Assembly (NCBI GenBank): GCA_041746135.1 | Contig: JBGTHQ010000041.1 | Span: 1 to 64,000 of the forward strand | DNA: 64,000 bases | Origin: Alg239-R122 sp041746135 | Lineage (GTDB): Bacteria > Pseudomonadota > Alphaproteobacteria > Sphingomonadales > Sphingomonadaceae | Direction of reading: 5' to 3' | In this document: positions 26,413 through 35,798 of the stretch, in pieces | Numbering within the stretch: position 1 is the first letter of the stretch | Layout: every line of letters starts with the position of its first letter | Translations under genes and position numbers: made by a program | Notes under the pieces: generated by a model | What the model saw: only the letters and a program-made list of their open reading frames with translations | What the model was told of the DNA's origin: nothing | The model's database searches: none

Positions 26413-29307
26413 ATGAATATTTTCTCTGCCCGGTTCGCCCTCCCACTCACCATATTTGCGCTCTATACCACCGCCATCACGCCGGCGGTGATCGCGCAGG
26501 AAGCGGTGCAAACCAGCGCCGATAAGGCTGTTTCGCAAGAACAGCCATGGCTTTACGAGAACAGCAACATCCCGGTCGACACCGCCTGGACGTTCGGCGT
26601 ACTGGAAAACGGGCTACGCTACGCCGTGCGCCGCAACGGAGTGCCGCCCGGTCAAGTCGCGATACGGATCCGCGTAGATGCCGGTTCGCTGATGGAAGAG
26701 GATAGCGAGCAGGGGTTTGCCCATTTGCTCGAACACATGACATTTCGGGAATCCAAATATGTGCCCGATGGCGATATCATCAAAATCTGGCAGCGTTTCG
26801 GTGCGACATTCGGAAGCGACAGCAACGCCGAAACTACGCCTACACAGACCGTCTATAAGCTCGACTTGCCCAATGCCAGCCGCGCCGGTCTGGACGAAAG
26901 CGTCAAGATCCTTTCGGGCATGATCCGCGAGCCAGCGCTCAGCACGAGCGGATTGAAGGCGGAAGTACCTGTGGTGATGGCGGAACTGCGCGAACGATCC
27001 GGCGCGCAGGCACGGGTCAGTGATCTGACCCGTGAAGTATTTTTCAAGGGGCAAAGGCTCGCGAACCGTTCTCCCATCGGTACGGTTGCCACATTGCGCG
27101 GGGCGACGAGCGATAGCGTGCAGGCGTTCCACAAGCGCTGGTACCGCCCTGAAAATACCGTGATCGTCATCGCTGGAGACGGCGAACCGGCCATGTTCGA
27201 AGCCATGCTGAATAAATATTTCGCTGACTGGAAAGTCGAAGGCAAGACTGCACCGCATCCCGATTTTGGCGATCCCAAACCCGACAAAGGCGACAAGAAT
27301 GCGATTACCGCCGCGTTCATTACAGAACCCACGCTTCCCCATATCGTCAATTACGCGGTCCTGCGTCCATGGCGGCAGGTCAATGACACAATTGAATATA
27401 ATCAGGGCCTGTTCATCGATATCCTGGCAATCCAGCTCATTAACCGCAGGCTAGAAGCACGCGCACGGGGCGGCGGCAGTTATCTGCAGGCCTCAGTCTA
27501 TCAAGACGATGTCAGCCGCACGGTCGACGGGACGTTCGTTCAGATCGTTCCGATTGACGAGGACTGGAAAGCGGCGCTGGAGGATGTGCGATCGGTTATT
27601 GCCGACGCAAAAGCCAATCCGCCGACATCAGAAGAAATCGCCCGCGAACTGTCCGAATTCGATTCCTCGCTGTTGACAGCGGTGGAGACGTCGAACACCG
27701 AAGCAGGGGCGAAGCAGGCCGACGACTTGGTCAACGCGGTCGATATTCGTGAAACCATCGCCACATCGCAGGCGGCGCTGGACCTGTTTCGCGAAATGAA
27801 GGGCCTGTTTACGCCGGACCGGTTGCTGCAATCGACGCAGAAATTGTTTGAAGGCGATGTGACTCGCGCCATTCTGGTCGCGCCGCAGGATATTGCAAAG
27901 GGTGCCGGGCAACTCGATGCCGAACTCGCCAAAACCGCGACCGTCTCTACCGATGCCCGGATTGCCGATCAGACGATCGGTTTCGATGATCTTCCCGAGC
28001 TAGGAACTCCGGGTACCGTCATTCAAACCGAAGACCTGCAAATGCTGGGGATCGAGGTTGTCACCCTGTCCAATGGCGTGCGGGCGATGCTGTATGCTAA
28101 TGATGCGGAAGTGGCGAAAATTTATGCCAAAGTGCGTTTCGGTAAGGGTTTCAAAGCGCTGACGCCGGATCAGGCGCCGCAGATATGGGCCGCCGAAACG
28201 GCTCTCATCAGCAGTGGTGTGGGTGACCTTGATCAGGAAAAGCTCGACCGGCTGACCACAGGCCGCCAGATCGGATTCGATTTCGCTATCGAGGACGACG
28301 CATTCGAGTTTAGTGCGCAGACACGGCCCGAAGATCTCGAAGACCAGTTGCACCTGTTTGCCGCCAAGCTGGCCGGTCCGCGCTGGGACAAGGCACCCGT
28401 CATTCGTGCAAAAGCAGGCGGCAAACTGTCCTATGACAGCTATTCCATCGCGCCGCAGACAGTTTTGAACCGCGACCTCGACTGGCTGACGCACAATAAG
28501 GACGATCGCTGGAAAACGCCGACACCCGCAGAGCTCGATACGCTGACGCCCGAAAACTTTAAAGCAACGTGGGAGCCGATCCTGAAAAGCGGACCGATCG
28601 AGGTGTTGCTGTTCGGCGATTTCAAACGCGAAGACGCGATTGCGGCGCTAGAAAAAACATTCGGCGCCTTGCCGGCCAGACAAGCGGCACCCCTGCCGGA
28701 AAATGCGGGCGACGTGAATTTCCCACAAGCGGGAGCGACCGAAGTGCTGCGTCACAAGGGCGATGACAATCAGGCCGCAGCCGCAATTGCCTGGCCCACT
28801 GGCGGCGGTTTTGAGGATATCCGCGAAAGTCGGCAGCTGGAGATATTGACTTCGCTGTTCAACAACCGGTTATTCGAGCAACTGCGTGAACAGGAGGGCG
28901 CGAGTTATGCGCCGCAAGTGACCAACAGCTGGCCGGTTAATTTTCAGGAGGGCGGCTATATCGCGGCCATCAGCCAGCTGGAGCCGGGAAGCATACCGAA
29001 ATTCTACCAGATCGCCGAGGATATCGCTGCCGACCTGATCGCCACACCGGTCGAGATGGACGAACTGAACCGTATTACCGAACCGCTTAAACAGACGATC
29101 GAGCGCTCCAGCACCGGCAATTCGTTCTGGCTGTGGCAATTGGAAGGCGGGTCTTTCGACCGTCGCCGCGTCGATGCATTGCGCACGTTGTTCGGCGATT
29201 ATACGGTCACCACTCCGGCCTGGATCCAGGCACTCGCCGCCAAATATTTCGGTGGCAAAGAAAGCTGGAAGATGATGGTCCTGCCGGAAAAAGCGCCCTT
29301 GCCGTGA
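26413..29307 (+). CDS. Exported M16-family zinc metallopeptidase
   Basis: This protein of about 964 residues has a signal peptide (MNIFSARFALPLTIFALYTTAITPAVIAQ). The inverted zinc motif HLLEH (residues 104–108) lies in the first M16 domain and is followed by a downstream Glu in the SNAETTPTQTVYKL region. A second, inactive M16 domain (from about residue 540) and a C-terminal RLFEQLREQEGASYAP segment complete the two-repeat pitrilysin/PqqL-like architecture. Location is periplasmic or outer-membrane-associated. ATG 26413 is preferred to 26362 because it begins the signal peptide. It is divergent from nfu and monocistronic. Confidence 0.92.
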   Translation: MNIFSARFALPLTIFALYTTAITPAVIAQEAVQTSADKAVSQEQPWLYENSNIPVDTAWTFGVLENGLRYAVRRNGVPPGQVAIRIRVDAGSLMEEDSEQGFAHLLEHMTFRESKYVPDGDIIKIWQRFGATFGSDSNAETTPTQTVYKLDLPNASRAGLDESVKILSGMIREPALSTSGLKAEVPVVMAELRERSGAQARVSDLTREVFFKGQRLANRSPIGTVATLRGATSDSVQAFHKRWYRPENTVIVIAGDGEPAMFEAMLNKYFADWKVEGKTAPHPDFGDPKPDKGDKNAITAAFITEPTLPHIVNYAVLRPWRQVNDTIEYNQGLFIDILAIQLINRRLEARARGGGSYLQASVYQDDVSRTVDGTFVQIVPIDEDWKAALEDVRSVIADAKANPPTSEEIARELSEFDSSLLTAVETSNTEAGAKQADDLVNAVDIRETIATSQAALDLFREMKGLFTPDRLLQSTQKLFEGDVTRAILVAPQDIAKGAGQLDAELAKTATVSTDARIADQTIGFDDLPELGTPGTVIQTEDLQMLGIEVVTLSNGVRAMLYANDAEVAKIYAKVRFGKGFKALTPDQAPQIWAAETALISSGVGDLDQEKLDRLTTGRQIGFDFAIEDDAFEFSAQTRPEDLEDQLHLFAAKLAGPRWDKAPVIRAKAGGKLSYDSYSIAPQTVLNRDLDWLTHNKDDRWKTPTPAELDTLTPENFKATWEPILKSGPIEVLLFGDFKREDAIAALEKTFGALPARQAAPLPENAGDVNFPQAGATEVLRHKGDDNQAAAAIAWPTGGGFEDIRESRQLEILTSLFNNRLFEQLREQEGASYAPQVTNSWPVNFQEGGYIAAISQLEPGSIPKFYQIAEDIAADLIATPVEMDELNRITEPLKQTIERSSTGNSFWLWQLEGGSFDRRRVDALRTLFGDYTVTTPAWIQALAAKYFGGKESWKMMVLPEKAPLP

Positions 29308-29489
29308 GTTATAGCGGCCTCATATAAGGTTCATGCTTTGTACGATAGTTGCAAATGAAACTCCGTTTAACGGCATAAAATAACTTGCATGCCGTCTTAA
29401 AAACGCGCAATTCGGCGATATATCAAATCGCAAAATACAGGTCCGCATGAATTATTGCGAATTGCTGCGATGAATTATTGGAGTTACTT

Positions 29490-30863
29490 GTGGCCGCAAA
29501 CTGGACACCCGAAAGCTGGAGAGCACGAAAAGCGCTGCACATTCCTGAATACAGGGATGCAGACGCTCTGGCCCAAGCCGAAGAGACGCTGAAAAATTAC
29601 CCGCCGCTGGTATTTGCCGGCGAAGCGCGCGATTTGAAAGCCGATCTAGCCAAAGTGGCGGCTGGCAAGGCGTTCTTGTTGCAGGGCGGGGATTGCGCGG
29701 AAAGTTTTGCCGAATTCCATCCGAACAATATCCGCGACACGTTTCGCGTCATCCTGCAGATGGCTGTGGTGCTGACCTATGCGTCGAAACTGCCCGTGGT
29801 GAAGCTCGGCCGCATGGCGGGACAGTTTGCCAAGCCGCGCTCCTCGCCGGTTGAAGTAATCGATGGCACGGAATTGCCGAGTTATCGCGGCGATATCATC
29901 AACGGCATCGAGTTCGACAGGGACCTGCGCGAACCCGATCCGCGGCGTATGGTGCGCGCCTATAGTCAGGCCGCGGCGACGCTCAACCTGCTGCGTGCAT
30001 TCTCGACCGGAGGCTATGCCAATTTGCAGCAGGTGCATGGCTGGACCCACGATTTTATGGGACGCAGTCCCTGGGCCAAAAAATATGGTGAAATGGCCGA
30101 CCGGATCAGCGAAGCGCTGGAATTCATGGACGCGTGCGGGATTAATCCCGACACTGTGCCGCAGTTGAAGGCCACGCAATTCTATACCAGCCACGAGGCG
30201 CTTCTGCTGCCCTACGAACAGGCGATGACGCGGCAGGATTCGCTGACGGGCGACTGGTATGACACATCGGCACATTTCCTGTGGATCGGCGATCGTACGC
30301 GGTTCGAAGGTTCCGCGCATGTCGAATATATGCGCGGAATCGGCAATCCGATCGGCATGAAATGCGGACCGAGCCTTGAGCCCGATGCGCTTCTGCACAT
30401 GCTCGATACGCTCAACCCGGCACGCGAGCCGGGACGCATCACGCTGATTACCCGTTATGGCCACGATAAAATCGAGACCGGCCTGCCCAAGCTGGTGCGG
30501 GCGGTCAAGAAGGAAGGCCACCCGGTAATATGGTCGTGCGATCCCATGCACGGCAACGTCATCAAGGCGGCGAGCGGATATAAAACCCGGCCGTTTGAAC
30601 GGATAATGGCCGAAGTTCGGGGCTTTTTCGCCGTGCACCGTACGGAGGGCACCAATGCAGGCGGGATACATGTCGAAATGACGGGGCAGAACGTGACCGA
30701 ATGCACCGGCGGTGCGATCGCAATAACCGACGAGGCATTGGGCGATCGCTATCATACGCACTGTGACCCGCGTCTCAATGCGGCGCAGTCGCTGGAACTT
30801 GCATTTACGCTTGCGGAAATGCTGAATCAGGAAATGACGGCACGACAAAAAGAAGCGGCATAG
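29490..30863 (+). CDS. Class II 3-deoxy-7-phosphoheptulonate (DAHP) synthase
   Basis: This 457-residue protein belongs to the plant-type (class II) DAHP synthases, first enzyme of the shikimate pathway, condensing PEP with erythrose-4-phosphate. Motifs include LLQGGDCAESF, KLGRMAGQFAKPRS, GPSLEPD, WSCDPMHGN (metal-binding His) and VHTEMTGQNVTEC-like VEMTGQNVTEC. GTG 29490 is chosen over TTG 29478 because GGAG lies six bases upstream. It stands apart from other aromatic genes. Confidence 0.95.
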   Translation: MAANWTPESWRARKALHIPEYRDADALAQAEETLKNYPPLVFAGEARDLKADLAKVAAGKAFLLQGGDCAESFAEFHPNNIRDTFRVILQMAVVLTYASKLPVVKLGRMAGQFAKPRSSPVEVIDGTELPSYRGDIINGIEFDRDLREPDPRRMVRAYSQAAATLNLLRAFSTGGYANLQQVHGWTHDFMGRSPWAKKYGEMADRISEALEFMDACGINPDTVPQLKATQFYTSHEALLLPYEQAMTRQDSLTGDWYDTSAHFLWIGDRTRFEGSAHVEYMRGIGNPIGMKCGPSLEPDALLHMLDTLNPAREPGRITLITRYGHDKIETGLPKLVRAVKKEGHPVIWSCDPMHGNVIKAASGYKTRPFERIMAEVRGFFAVHRTEGTNAGGIHVEMTGQNVTECTGGAIAITDEALGDRYHTHCDPRLNAAQSLELAFTLAEMLNQEMTARQKEAA

Positions 30864-30955
30864 CCTAAAGCGAAAAGTGCCGTGGATGTGCGCTGCAACT
30901 ATGCGCCGACACCGAGCATTTGCATATAGGTGCGCTTCGGGGCATATGGTTTGGC

Positions 30956-32224
30956 ATGATGCTATCCCGGAAAATGCTCACGCTCTTCACCCTTATCTCG
31001 CTGGCTCTGCCTTTGCGAGCGTACGCGCAGGTTAAGGGTGAGGCCGCCGCCGCTGCGCTGGCGGCAGATTACGACACGATCGTTGAAGAGCTCATCACCA
31101 TAACGGAAATTCCCGCACCGCCTTTCAAGGAAGACGAACGCGGTGCCTGGATGATGGCACGATTTACCGATCTCGGCCTGGAAAATGTCGCGCGCGACGC
31201 GGTGGGTAATATTACCGGTGTGCGCAGGGGAACGGCTCCTTCAGGCGGAAAAATGCTGGCGCTGACCGCGCACTTGGACACGGTTTTTCCCGAAGGCACC
31301 GAAGTCAAGGTGCGCCGGGAAGGCGACCGGCTGATGGCGCCGGGTATTGGCGACGATTCGCTCGGCCTCAGCGCCATGCTGGCATGGCTGCGGGGGATGA
31401 ATGATGCCAACATCACGACCCGCAATCCCATATTGTTCGTCGCGACGGTGGGCGAGGAAGGCAAGGGCGACCTGCGCGGAGTCCGCCATCTGCTGACACA
31501 GGGGCCGTATAAAAACCGTATCGGCGGCTTTATTTCGGTAGATGGCAGCCATACGAACCGGATCGTGCACCGCGCGGTCGGCTCCAAACGCTATCGCATC
31601 GCGTTCAAGGGCCCCGGCGGTCACAGCTATGGCGCCTACGGAATCGTCAATCCGATGGCGGCGATGGCGGACACCGTGCGCCGGCTCTATGAAGTCAGCG
31701 TACCGCGCGATCCCAAGACCACCTATGCGGCCAGCGTCGTCTCGGGCGGCCGCTCGATCAACACTATTCCTGACGAGATTTTGCTCGAAGTGGATATGCG
31801 CTCTCCCGATCCGGTGGAACTCGAACGACTGGAAACCCGGTTTCTGCAGATAGTTGGTGAAGCAGTCACCACAGAAAATTTCGCGCGCAACACCCGTGAG
31901 GGAGAAATCACCGCCGTGAAAACACGCATTGGCGATCGGCCCGCAGGTATAACTGCCGCAGACGATCCGTTGGTGAAGGCGGCGCAAAGCGCATTGGAAA
32001 ATGCCGGATATACAGTCGAACTGGAATCCTCCTCGACGGATTCAAATATCGCCATGAGCTTGCAAATACCGGCCATAACTATCGGAACGGGTGCGGATGG
32101 GGGCAGAGCGCATGCTCTCGACGAATATCTGAATGTCGAACGCGGCGAATTCGTACGCGGCCTGTCGGCGGGACTGTCGATCGTTATGGACGCCGCGAAT
32201 ATCGAATATCCAAACGGGGAATAA
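30956..32224 (+). CDS. Exported M20/M25-family peptidase
   Basis: This protein of about 422 residues has a signal peptide (MLTLFTLISLALPLRAYAQ within the first 27 residues). Metal-binding motifs of the M20 fold are present: LTAHLDTVF (His, Asp), GIGDDSLG (bridging Asp), TVGEEGKGD (Glu-Glu) and a late DG-GRAHALDEY (His). A dimerisation domain lies between (VGSKRYRIAFKGPGGHS). It resembles tripeptide aminopeptidases/carboxypeptidases; the exact specificity is unknown. ATGs at 30956 and 30959 are both possible. Confidence 0.9.
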   Translation: MMLSRKMLTLFTLISLALPLRAYAQVKGEAAAAALAADYDTIVEELITITEIPAPPFKEDERGAWMMARFTDLGLENVARDAVGNITGVRRGTAPSGGKMLALTAHLDTVFPEGTEVKVRREGDRLMAPGIGDDSLGLSAMLAWLRGMNDANITTRNPILFVATVGEEGKGDLRGVRHLLTQGPYKNRIGGFISVDGSHTNRIVHRAVGSKRYRIAFKGPGGHSYGAYGIVNPMAAMADTVRRLYEVSVPRDPKTTYAASVVSGGRSINTIPDEILLEVDMRSPDPVELERLETRFLQIVGEAVTTENFARNTREGEITAVKTRIGDRPAGITAADDPLVKAAQSALENAGYTVELESSSTDSNIAMSLQIPAITIGTGADGGRAHALDEYLNVERGEFVRGLSAGLSIVMDAANIEYPNGE

Positions 32225-32465
32225 CCAAGAGGAAATTGGACATGGCGCGCGTTGAAAAGCTATGTCTCATGCAATTCTTCAAGGGAATGGGTAGTCCGAA
32301 TATTATCAATTCCTGCTATAGCTGCAAAGTTGCGAATTTTGCAACTACGGCGATATATTTGGCATGATTGGATAATTGGCTACGTCGGCCACTTGTGGTA
32401 GTAAACTCACACTTGGCAATGCGATCAGTCCGGCTATTACTCCCGAACCAAAAGGACGCAAATAC

Positions 32466-33941
32466 ATGTTTGACGGTTTCGACGCACTCATGCTCGCGCG
32501 CATACAATTTGCCTTTACGATCAGTTTCCATTTCATATTTCCGGCATTTTCCATCGGTCTCGCCAGCTATCTGGCGGTGCTCGAAGGATTGTGGCTGAAA
32601 ACGGGCAAGGAACTGTATCTCGACTTGTTCAAATACTGGCGCAAGATATTCGCGATCGCTTTTGCTATGGGCGTGGTTTCGGGCATCGTTATGTCCTATC
32701 AGTTCGGCACCAATTGGTCGGTATTTTCGGACAAGGCGGGACCGGTCATCGGTCCGCTAATGGCCTATGAAGTGCTGACCGCTTTTTTTCTGGAAGCGGG
32801 ATTTCTGGGGGTCATGCTGTTCGGCATGGATAAGGTCGGCAAGAAATTGCACTTCACCGCGACGATGATGGTCGCGATCGGTACGTTTATTTCCGCATTC
32901 TGGATATTGAGCGTCAACAGTTGGATGCAGACGCCGACCGGATATGAAATGGGCGCCAATGGACAATTCCTGCCGGGCGAAAGCTGGCTTGCGATCATTT
33001 TCAACCCGAGTTTTCCCTATCGCCTCGTCCATACGGTGATGGCGGCGTATCTGACGACGGCCTTCGTGATCGGTGCGGTCGGTGCGTGGCACCTGCTGCG
33101 CGACAAGGCCGATCTGCGCGCGCGCAAGATGTTTTCGATGGCGATGTGGATGGCGGCAATCGTAGCCCCGTTGCAGATTTTCGCAGGCGACTTGCACGGG
33201 CTCAACACGCTGGAACATCAACCCGCTAAGATCATGGCGATGGAGGGACATTTCGACAGCCATCCCGACGGGGCACCCCTGATCCTGTTCGGCATTCCCA
33301 ACAGCAAGGAAAAGCGGATCGACTATGCGATCGAGATACCCAAGCTGTCCTCTTTGATCCTCAAACACGATCTGGACGCACCAATGGCCGGACTGGACAC
33401 GATCGACGAAGACAAACAGCCGCCGGTGGGCACGGTATTCTGGTCGTTCCGGATCATGGTCGGGATCGGTTTCGCGATGCTGGGTATCGGGCTATGGAGC
33501 CTGGTCGCTCGCGTCCGCAAGAAATTGTACGACTGGTCCTGGCTGCACCGCGCCGCGATCGCAATGGGGCCTTCGGGTTTTGTCGCCGTCATTGCGGGCT
33601 GGATCACGACCGAAGTTGGAAGGCAGCCTTATACGGTCTATAATCTTCTGCGGACGTCCGACAGCGCCTCGCCACTGGACGCACCCGCTGTAGGGGCGTC
33701 GCTAGTGGCTTTTGTGATTGTGTATTTCATTATGTTCGGCGCGGGAACGCTCTATATTCTTCGTTTGATGAACAAACAGGTCACCGGTCTTGAGAAAACA
33801 GCGGAAAGCGGCCCGATCAGGACCGCCGGAATTACGCCGGCCACGAATGAAACGGCGCGTGGTAAAGGCGGGGACGATGCGGATTGGGGTACCCACCCCG
33901 ACCACCCCGCCGATGAAGGCACCAAAGGAGAGGGCGAATGA
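32466..33941 (+). CDS. cydA: Cytochrome bd-type ubiquinol oxidase subunit I
   Basis: This 491-residue subunit with about nine membrane helices carries the catalytic haems b558, b595 and d. His22 in SFHFIFP corresponds to the haem ligand near the N-terminus. GRQPYTVYNLLRTSDS is the conserved GRQP loop. The short length and limited quinol loop point to the short-Q-loop/CIO-like subgroup. ATG 32466 is chosen because it begins the canonical N-terminus; the frame opens at 32376. The stop overlaps cydB (ATGA). A small inverted repeat (agttgc…gcaact, 32328–32346) lies upstream. Confidence 0.95.
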   Translation: MFDGFDALMLARIQFAFTISFHFIFPAFSIGLASYLAVLEGLWLKTGKELYLDLFKYWRKIFAIAFAMGVVSGIVMSYQFGTNWSVFSDKAGPVIGPLMAYEVLTAFFLEAGFLGVMLFGMDKVGKKLHFTATMMVAIGTFISAFWILSVNSWMQTPTGYEMGANGQFLPGESWLAIIFNPSFPYRLVHTVMAAYLTTAFVIGAVGAWHLLRDKADLRARKMFSMAMWMAAIVAPLQIFAGDLHGLNTLEHQPAKIMAMEGHFDSHPDGAPLILFGIPNSKEKRIDYAIEIPKLSSLILKHDLDAPMAGLDTIDEDKQPPVGTVFWSFRIMVGIGFAMLGIGLWSLVARVRKKLYDWSWLHRAAIAMGPSGFVAVIAGWITTEVGRQPYTVYNLLRTSDSASPLDAPAVGASLVAFVIVYFIMFGAGTLYILRLMNKQVTGLEKTAESGPIRTAGITPATNETARGKGGDDADWGTHPDHPADEGTKGEGE

Positions 33942-34939
33942 ATCCCGACCTGACCGTTATATGGGCGATTATCATTGCTTTTGCCGTATTCATGTATGTC
34001 GTGATGGATGGCTTCGATCTGGGAATTGGAATTTTGTTTCCGGCGCTCGGCAAGGGTGCGGAGCGCGACAAGGCGATGAACACCGTAGCCCCGGTATGGG
34101 ACGGCAACGAAACATGGCTGGTGCTGGGCGGCGGCGGATTGCTGGCGGCTTTCCCGCTCGCCTATGCTGTTATCCTACCCGCAATCTATCCGCCGATCAT
34201 CGCCATGCTGCTCGGCCTTGTCTTTCGCGGCGTTGCGTTCGAGGCACGCTGGCGCGATCCGCGCCACATCCCTTTCTGGGACTTTACTTTCATCACCGGT
34301 TCGATCGTGGCGGCCTTTGCGCAGGGCGTAACCTTGGGTGCGTTGTTACAGGGTATAGAAGTGACGGGGCGCGCCTATTCGGGCGGGTGGCTCGACTGGC
34401 TCACACCCTATAGCGTGCTGACGGGGTTCGGCGTGGTGATCGGCTACGCATTGCTCGGCGCGACATGGCTGATCTGGAAAACCGAAGGGGCGGTGCAGGA
34501 CCATGGCTACAGGATGGCGTGGAAACTCGCCCCGGCGACACTGGTCGCGCTCGGACTGGTCAGCATGTATACGCCGTTTCTGGAGGCTGAATACTGGAAT
34601 CGCTGGTTCTCCATGCCGGGCGTGTTGTTTACGGCGCAGGTACCCTTGGCCACTGCAATCATCGCCTATGCCTTATACCGCGCCTTGAAAAAGCGCCGTG
34701 AAGTCGCGCCTTTCCTGCTGACGCTGGGCCTGTTCCTGCTCGGGATGATCGGATTGGGCATCTCGATGTTTCCCTATGTGGTTCCCGACGAGATCACGAT
34801 TTGGGATGCCGCGACCAGCGAGCGCAGCCAGATATTCATGCTGGTCGGGACCGCGATCACCGTGCCGCTGATCCTGATCTACACCGGCTGGGCCTATTGG
34901 GTGTTTCGCGGCAAGACGTCGGACGAGGGATATCATTGA
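33938..34939 (+). CDS. cydB: Cytochrome bd-type ubiquinol oxidase subunit II
   Basis: This 333-residue subunit with about eight membrane helices opens with PDLTVIWAIIIAFAVFMYVVMDGFDLG, the CydB signature, followed by WDGNETWLVLGGGG. It pairs with CydA in the terminal oxidase. It overlaps the cydA stop by four bases and its own TGA overlaps the ATG of a 40-residue ORF (TGATG). Confidence 0.95.
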   Translation: MNPDLTVIWAIIIAFAVFMYVVMDGFDLGIGILFPALGKGAERDKAMNTVAPVWDGNETWLVLGGGGLLAAFPLAYAVILPAIYPPIIAMLLGLVFRGVAFEARWRDPRHIPFWDFTFITGSIVAAFAQGVTLGALLQGIEVTGRAYSGGWLDWLTPYSVLTGFGVVIGYALLGATWLIWKTEGAVQDHGYRMAWKLAPATLVALGLVSMYTPFLEAEYWNRWFSMPGVLFTAQVPLATAIIAYALYRALKKRREVAPFLLTLGLFLLGMIGLGISMFPYVVPDEITIWDAATSERSQIFMLVGTAITVPLILIYTGWAYWVFRGKTSDEGYH

Positions 34940-35061
34940 TGCACGGTCGTGAGGCGCCGCTTTGGCGCAGGATAGGGTGGATGGTCGCAATCTGGTTGGC
35001 CAGCGTGACGGTGGTCGGGGCGGTCGCCTATATCATACGGTGGTGGCTGGGCATGGGTTAG
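34939..35061 (+). CDS. DUF2474 small membrane subunit of the bd oxidase (CydX/CioZ-like)
   Basis: This 40-residue protein has a charged N-terminus (MHGREAPLWRR) and a single membrane helix (IGWMVAIWLASVTVVGAVAYII), then RWWLGMG. Its ATG overlaps the cydB TGA. DUF2474 proteins occur at the end of cioAB-like operons and are presumed small subunits equivalent to CydX. Function here is inferred from position and pattern. Confidence 0.82.
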   Translation: MHGREAPLWRRIGWMVAIWLASVTVVGAVAYIIRWWLGMG

Positions 35062-35250
35062 GACGCGTCATCGCGCCTAGCAGTTAAACAGTTCCTTACC
35101 GCAGCTATAACCGGGTTCCGGCAAACACGGCGCGCAGCGTTTATCAGGCAAACCCTTTGGCGCGGTTTAACTTGAAATGGCTACGCACTACTAAAACTGG
35201 TGTGCATCAAAGATACGAGCCGAAACGAATGTGCGGAATGCTGCGCAGGA

Positions 35251-35787
35251 TTACCGTTCCACGATGTCGCGGTTCATCGGTGCCAGTTTGCTCAGCAGTC
35301 GATTTTGCGAACGAAAAGCTATGCCTTCTTGGTCCATCGCCTTTTGCAGATTTTCGACCAGCGCATTTAGGTCGCCGCGCTGGAGACCCATGTCGGTGTG
35401 CGCGGTTTTCATGTCCCGGCCGCTATAATCGCAGCCCGCGTTGAGGATAAAGCAGAATTGTTCGAACAACGTACGGCGCAGGCGCACGGTGTCATGCGCC
35501 TTGAATATATCCGAAATACGCGGATCGGACAGGCTGATATCGACCAGATTGTCGGCGATTCGCCGGATGCCATCCTGTCCATGGAATGCGGCCGCCATTT
35601 TCCCGTTTTTGAAGGGGTCTGCGCCGGCATTCTCGTCATCCTGAATATACGGGTCGACGGGCAATTCTCCCGTCACTGGATCGCGCTGCGGTTCTTCGAA
35701 CGGGATCCGTGTCACGGCATCGGGGTCAGCCTCAATGGGCGGCGGCATTTCCTGCGCTAGAAATAGCAATGATAACAGCAGAGACAT
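35251..35787 (-). CDS. Exported group 1 truncated haemoglobin
   Basis: This 178-residue protein begins with a short hydrophobic signal-like segment (MSLLLSLLFLAQ) and a Pro/Asp-rich linker. The globin part runs from about residue 65. It has IRRIADNLVDISLSDPRI (helices A/B), LRRTLFEQFCFILNAGCDYSGRDMKTAHTDMGL, where the His of TAHTDM is the likely proximal haem ligand, and LLSKLAPMNRDIV at the end. Group 1 truncated globins bind O2 or NO. Export of such a globin is less usual. It lies 11 bp after the DUF3034 gene and is probably cotranscribed with it. Confidence 0.85.
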   Translation of the reverse strand: MSLLLSLLFLAQEMPPPIEADPDAVTRIPFEEPQRDPVTGELPVDPYIQDDENAGADPFKNGKMAAAFHGQDGIRRIADNLVDISLSDPRISDIFKAHDTVRLRRTLFEQFCFILNAGCDYSGRDMKTAHTDMGLQRGDLNALVENLQKAMDQEGIAFRSQNRLLSKLAPMNRDIVER

Positions 35788-35798
35788 GATATTCTTTC

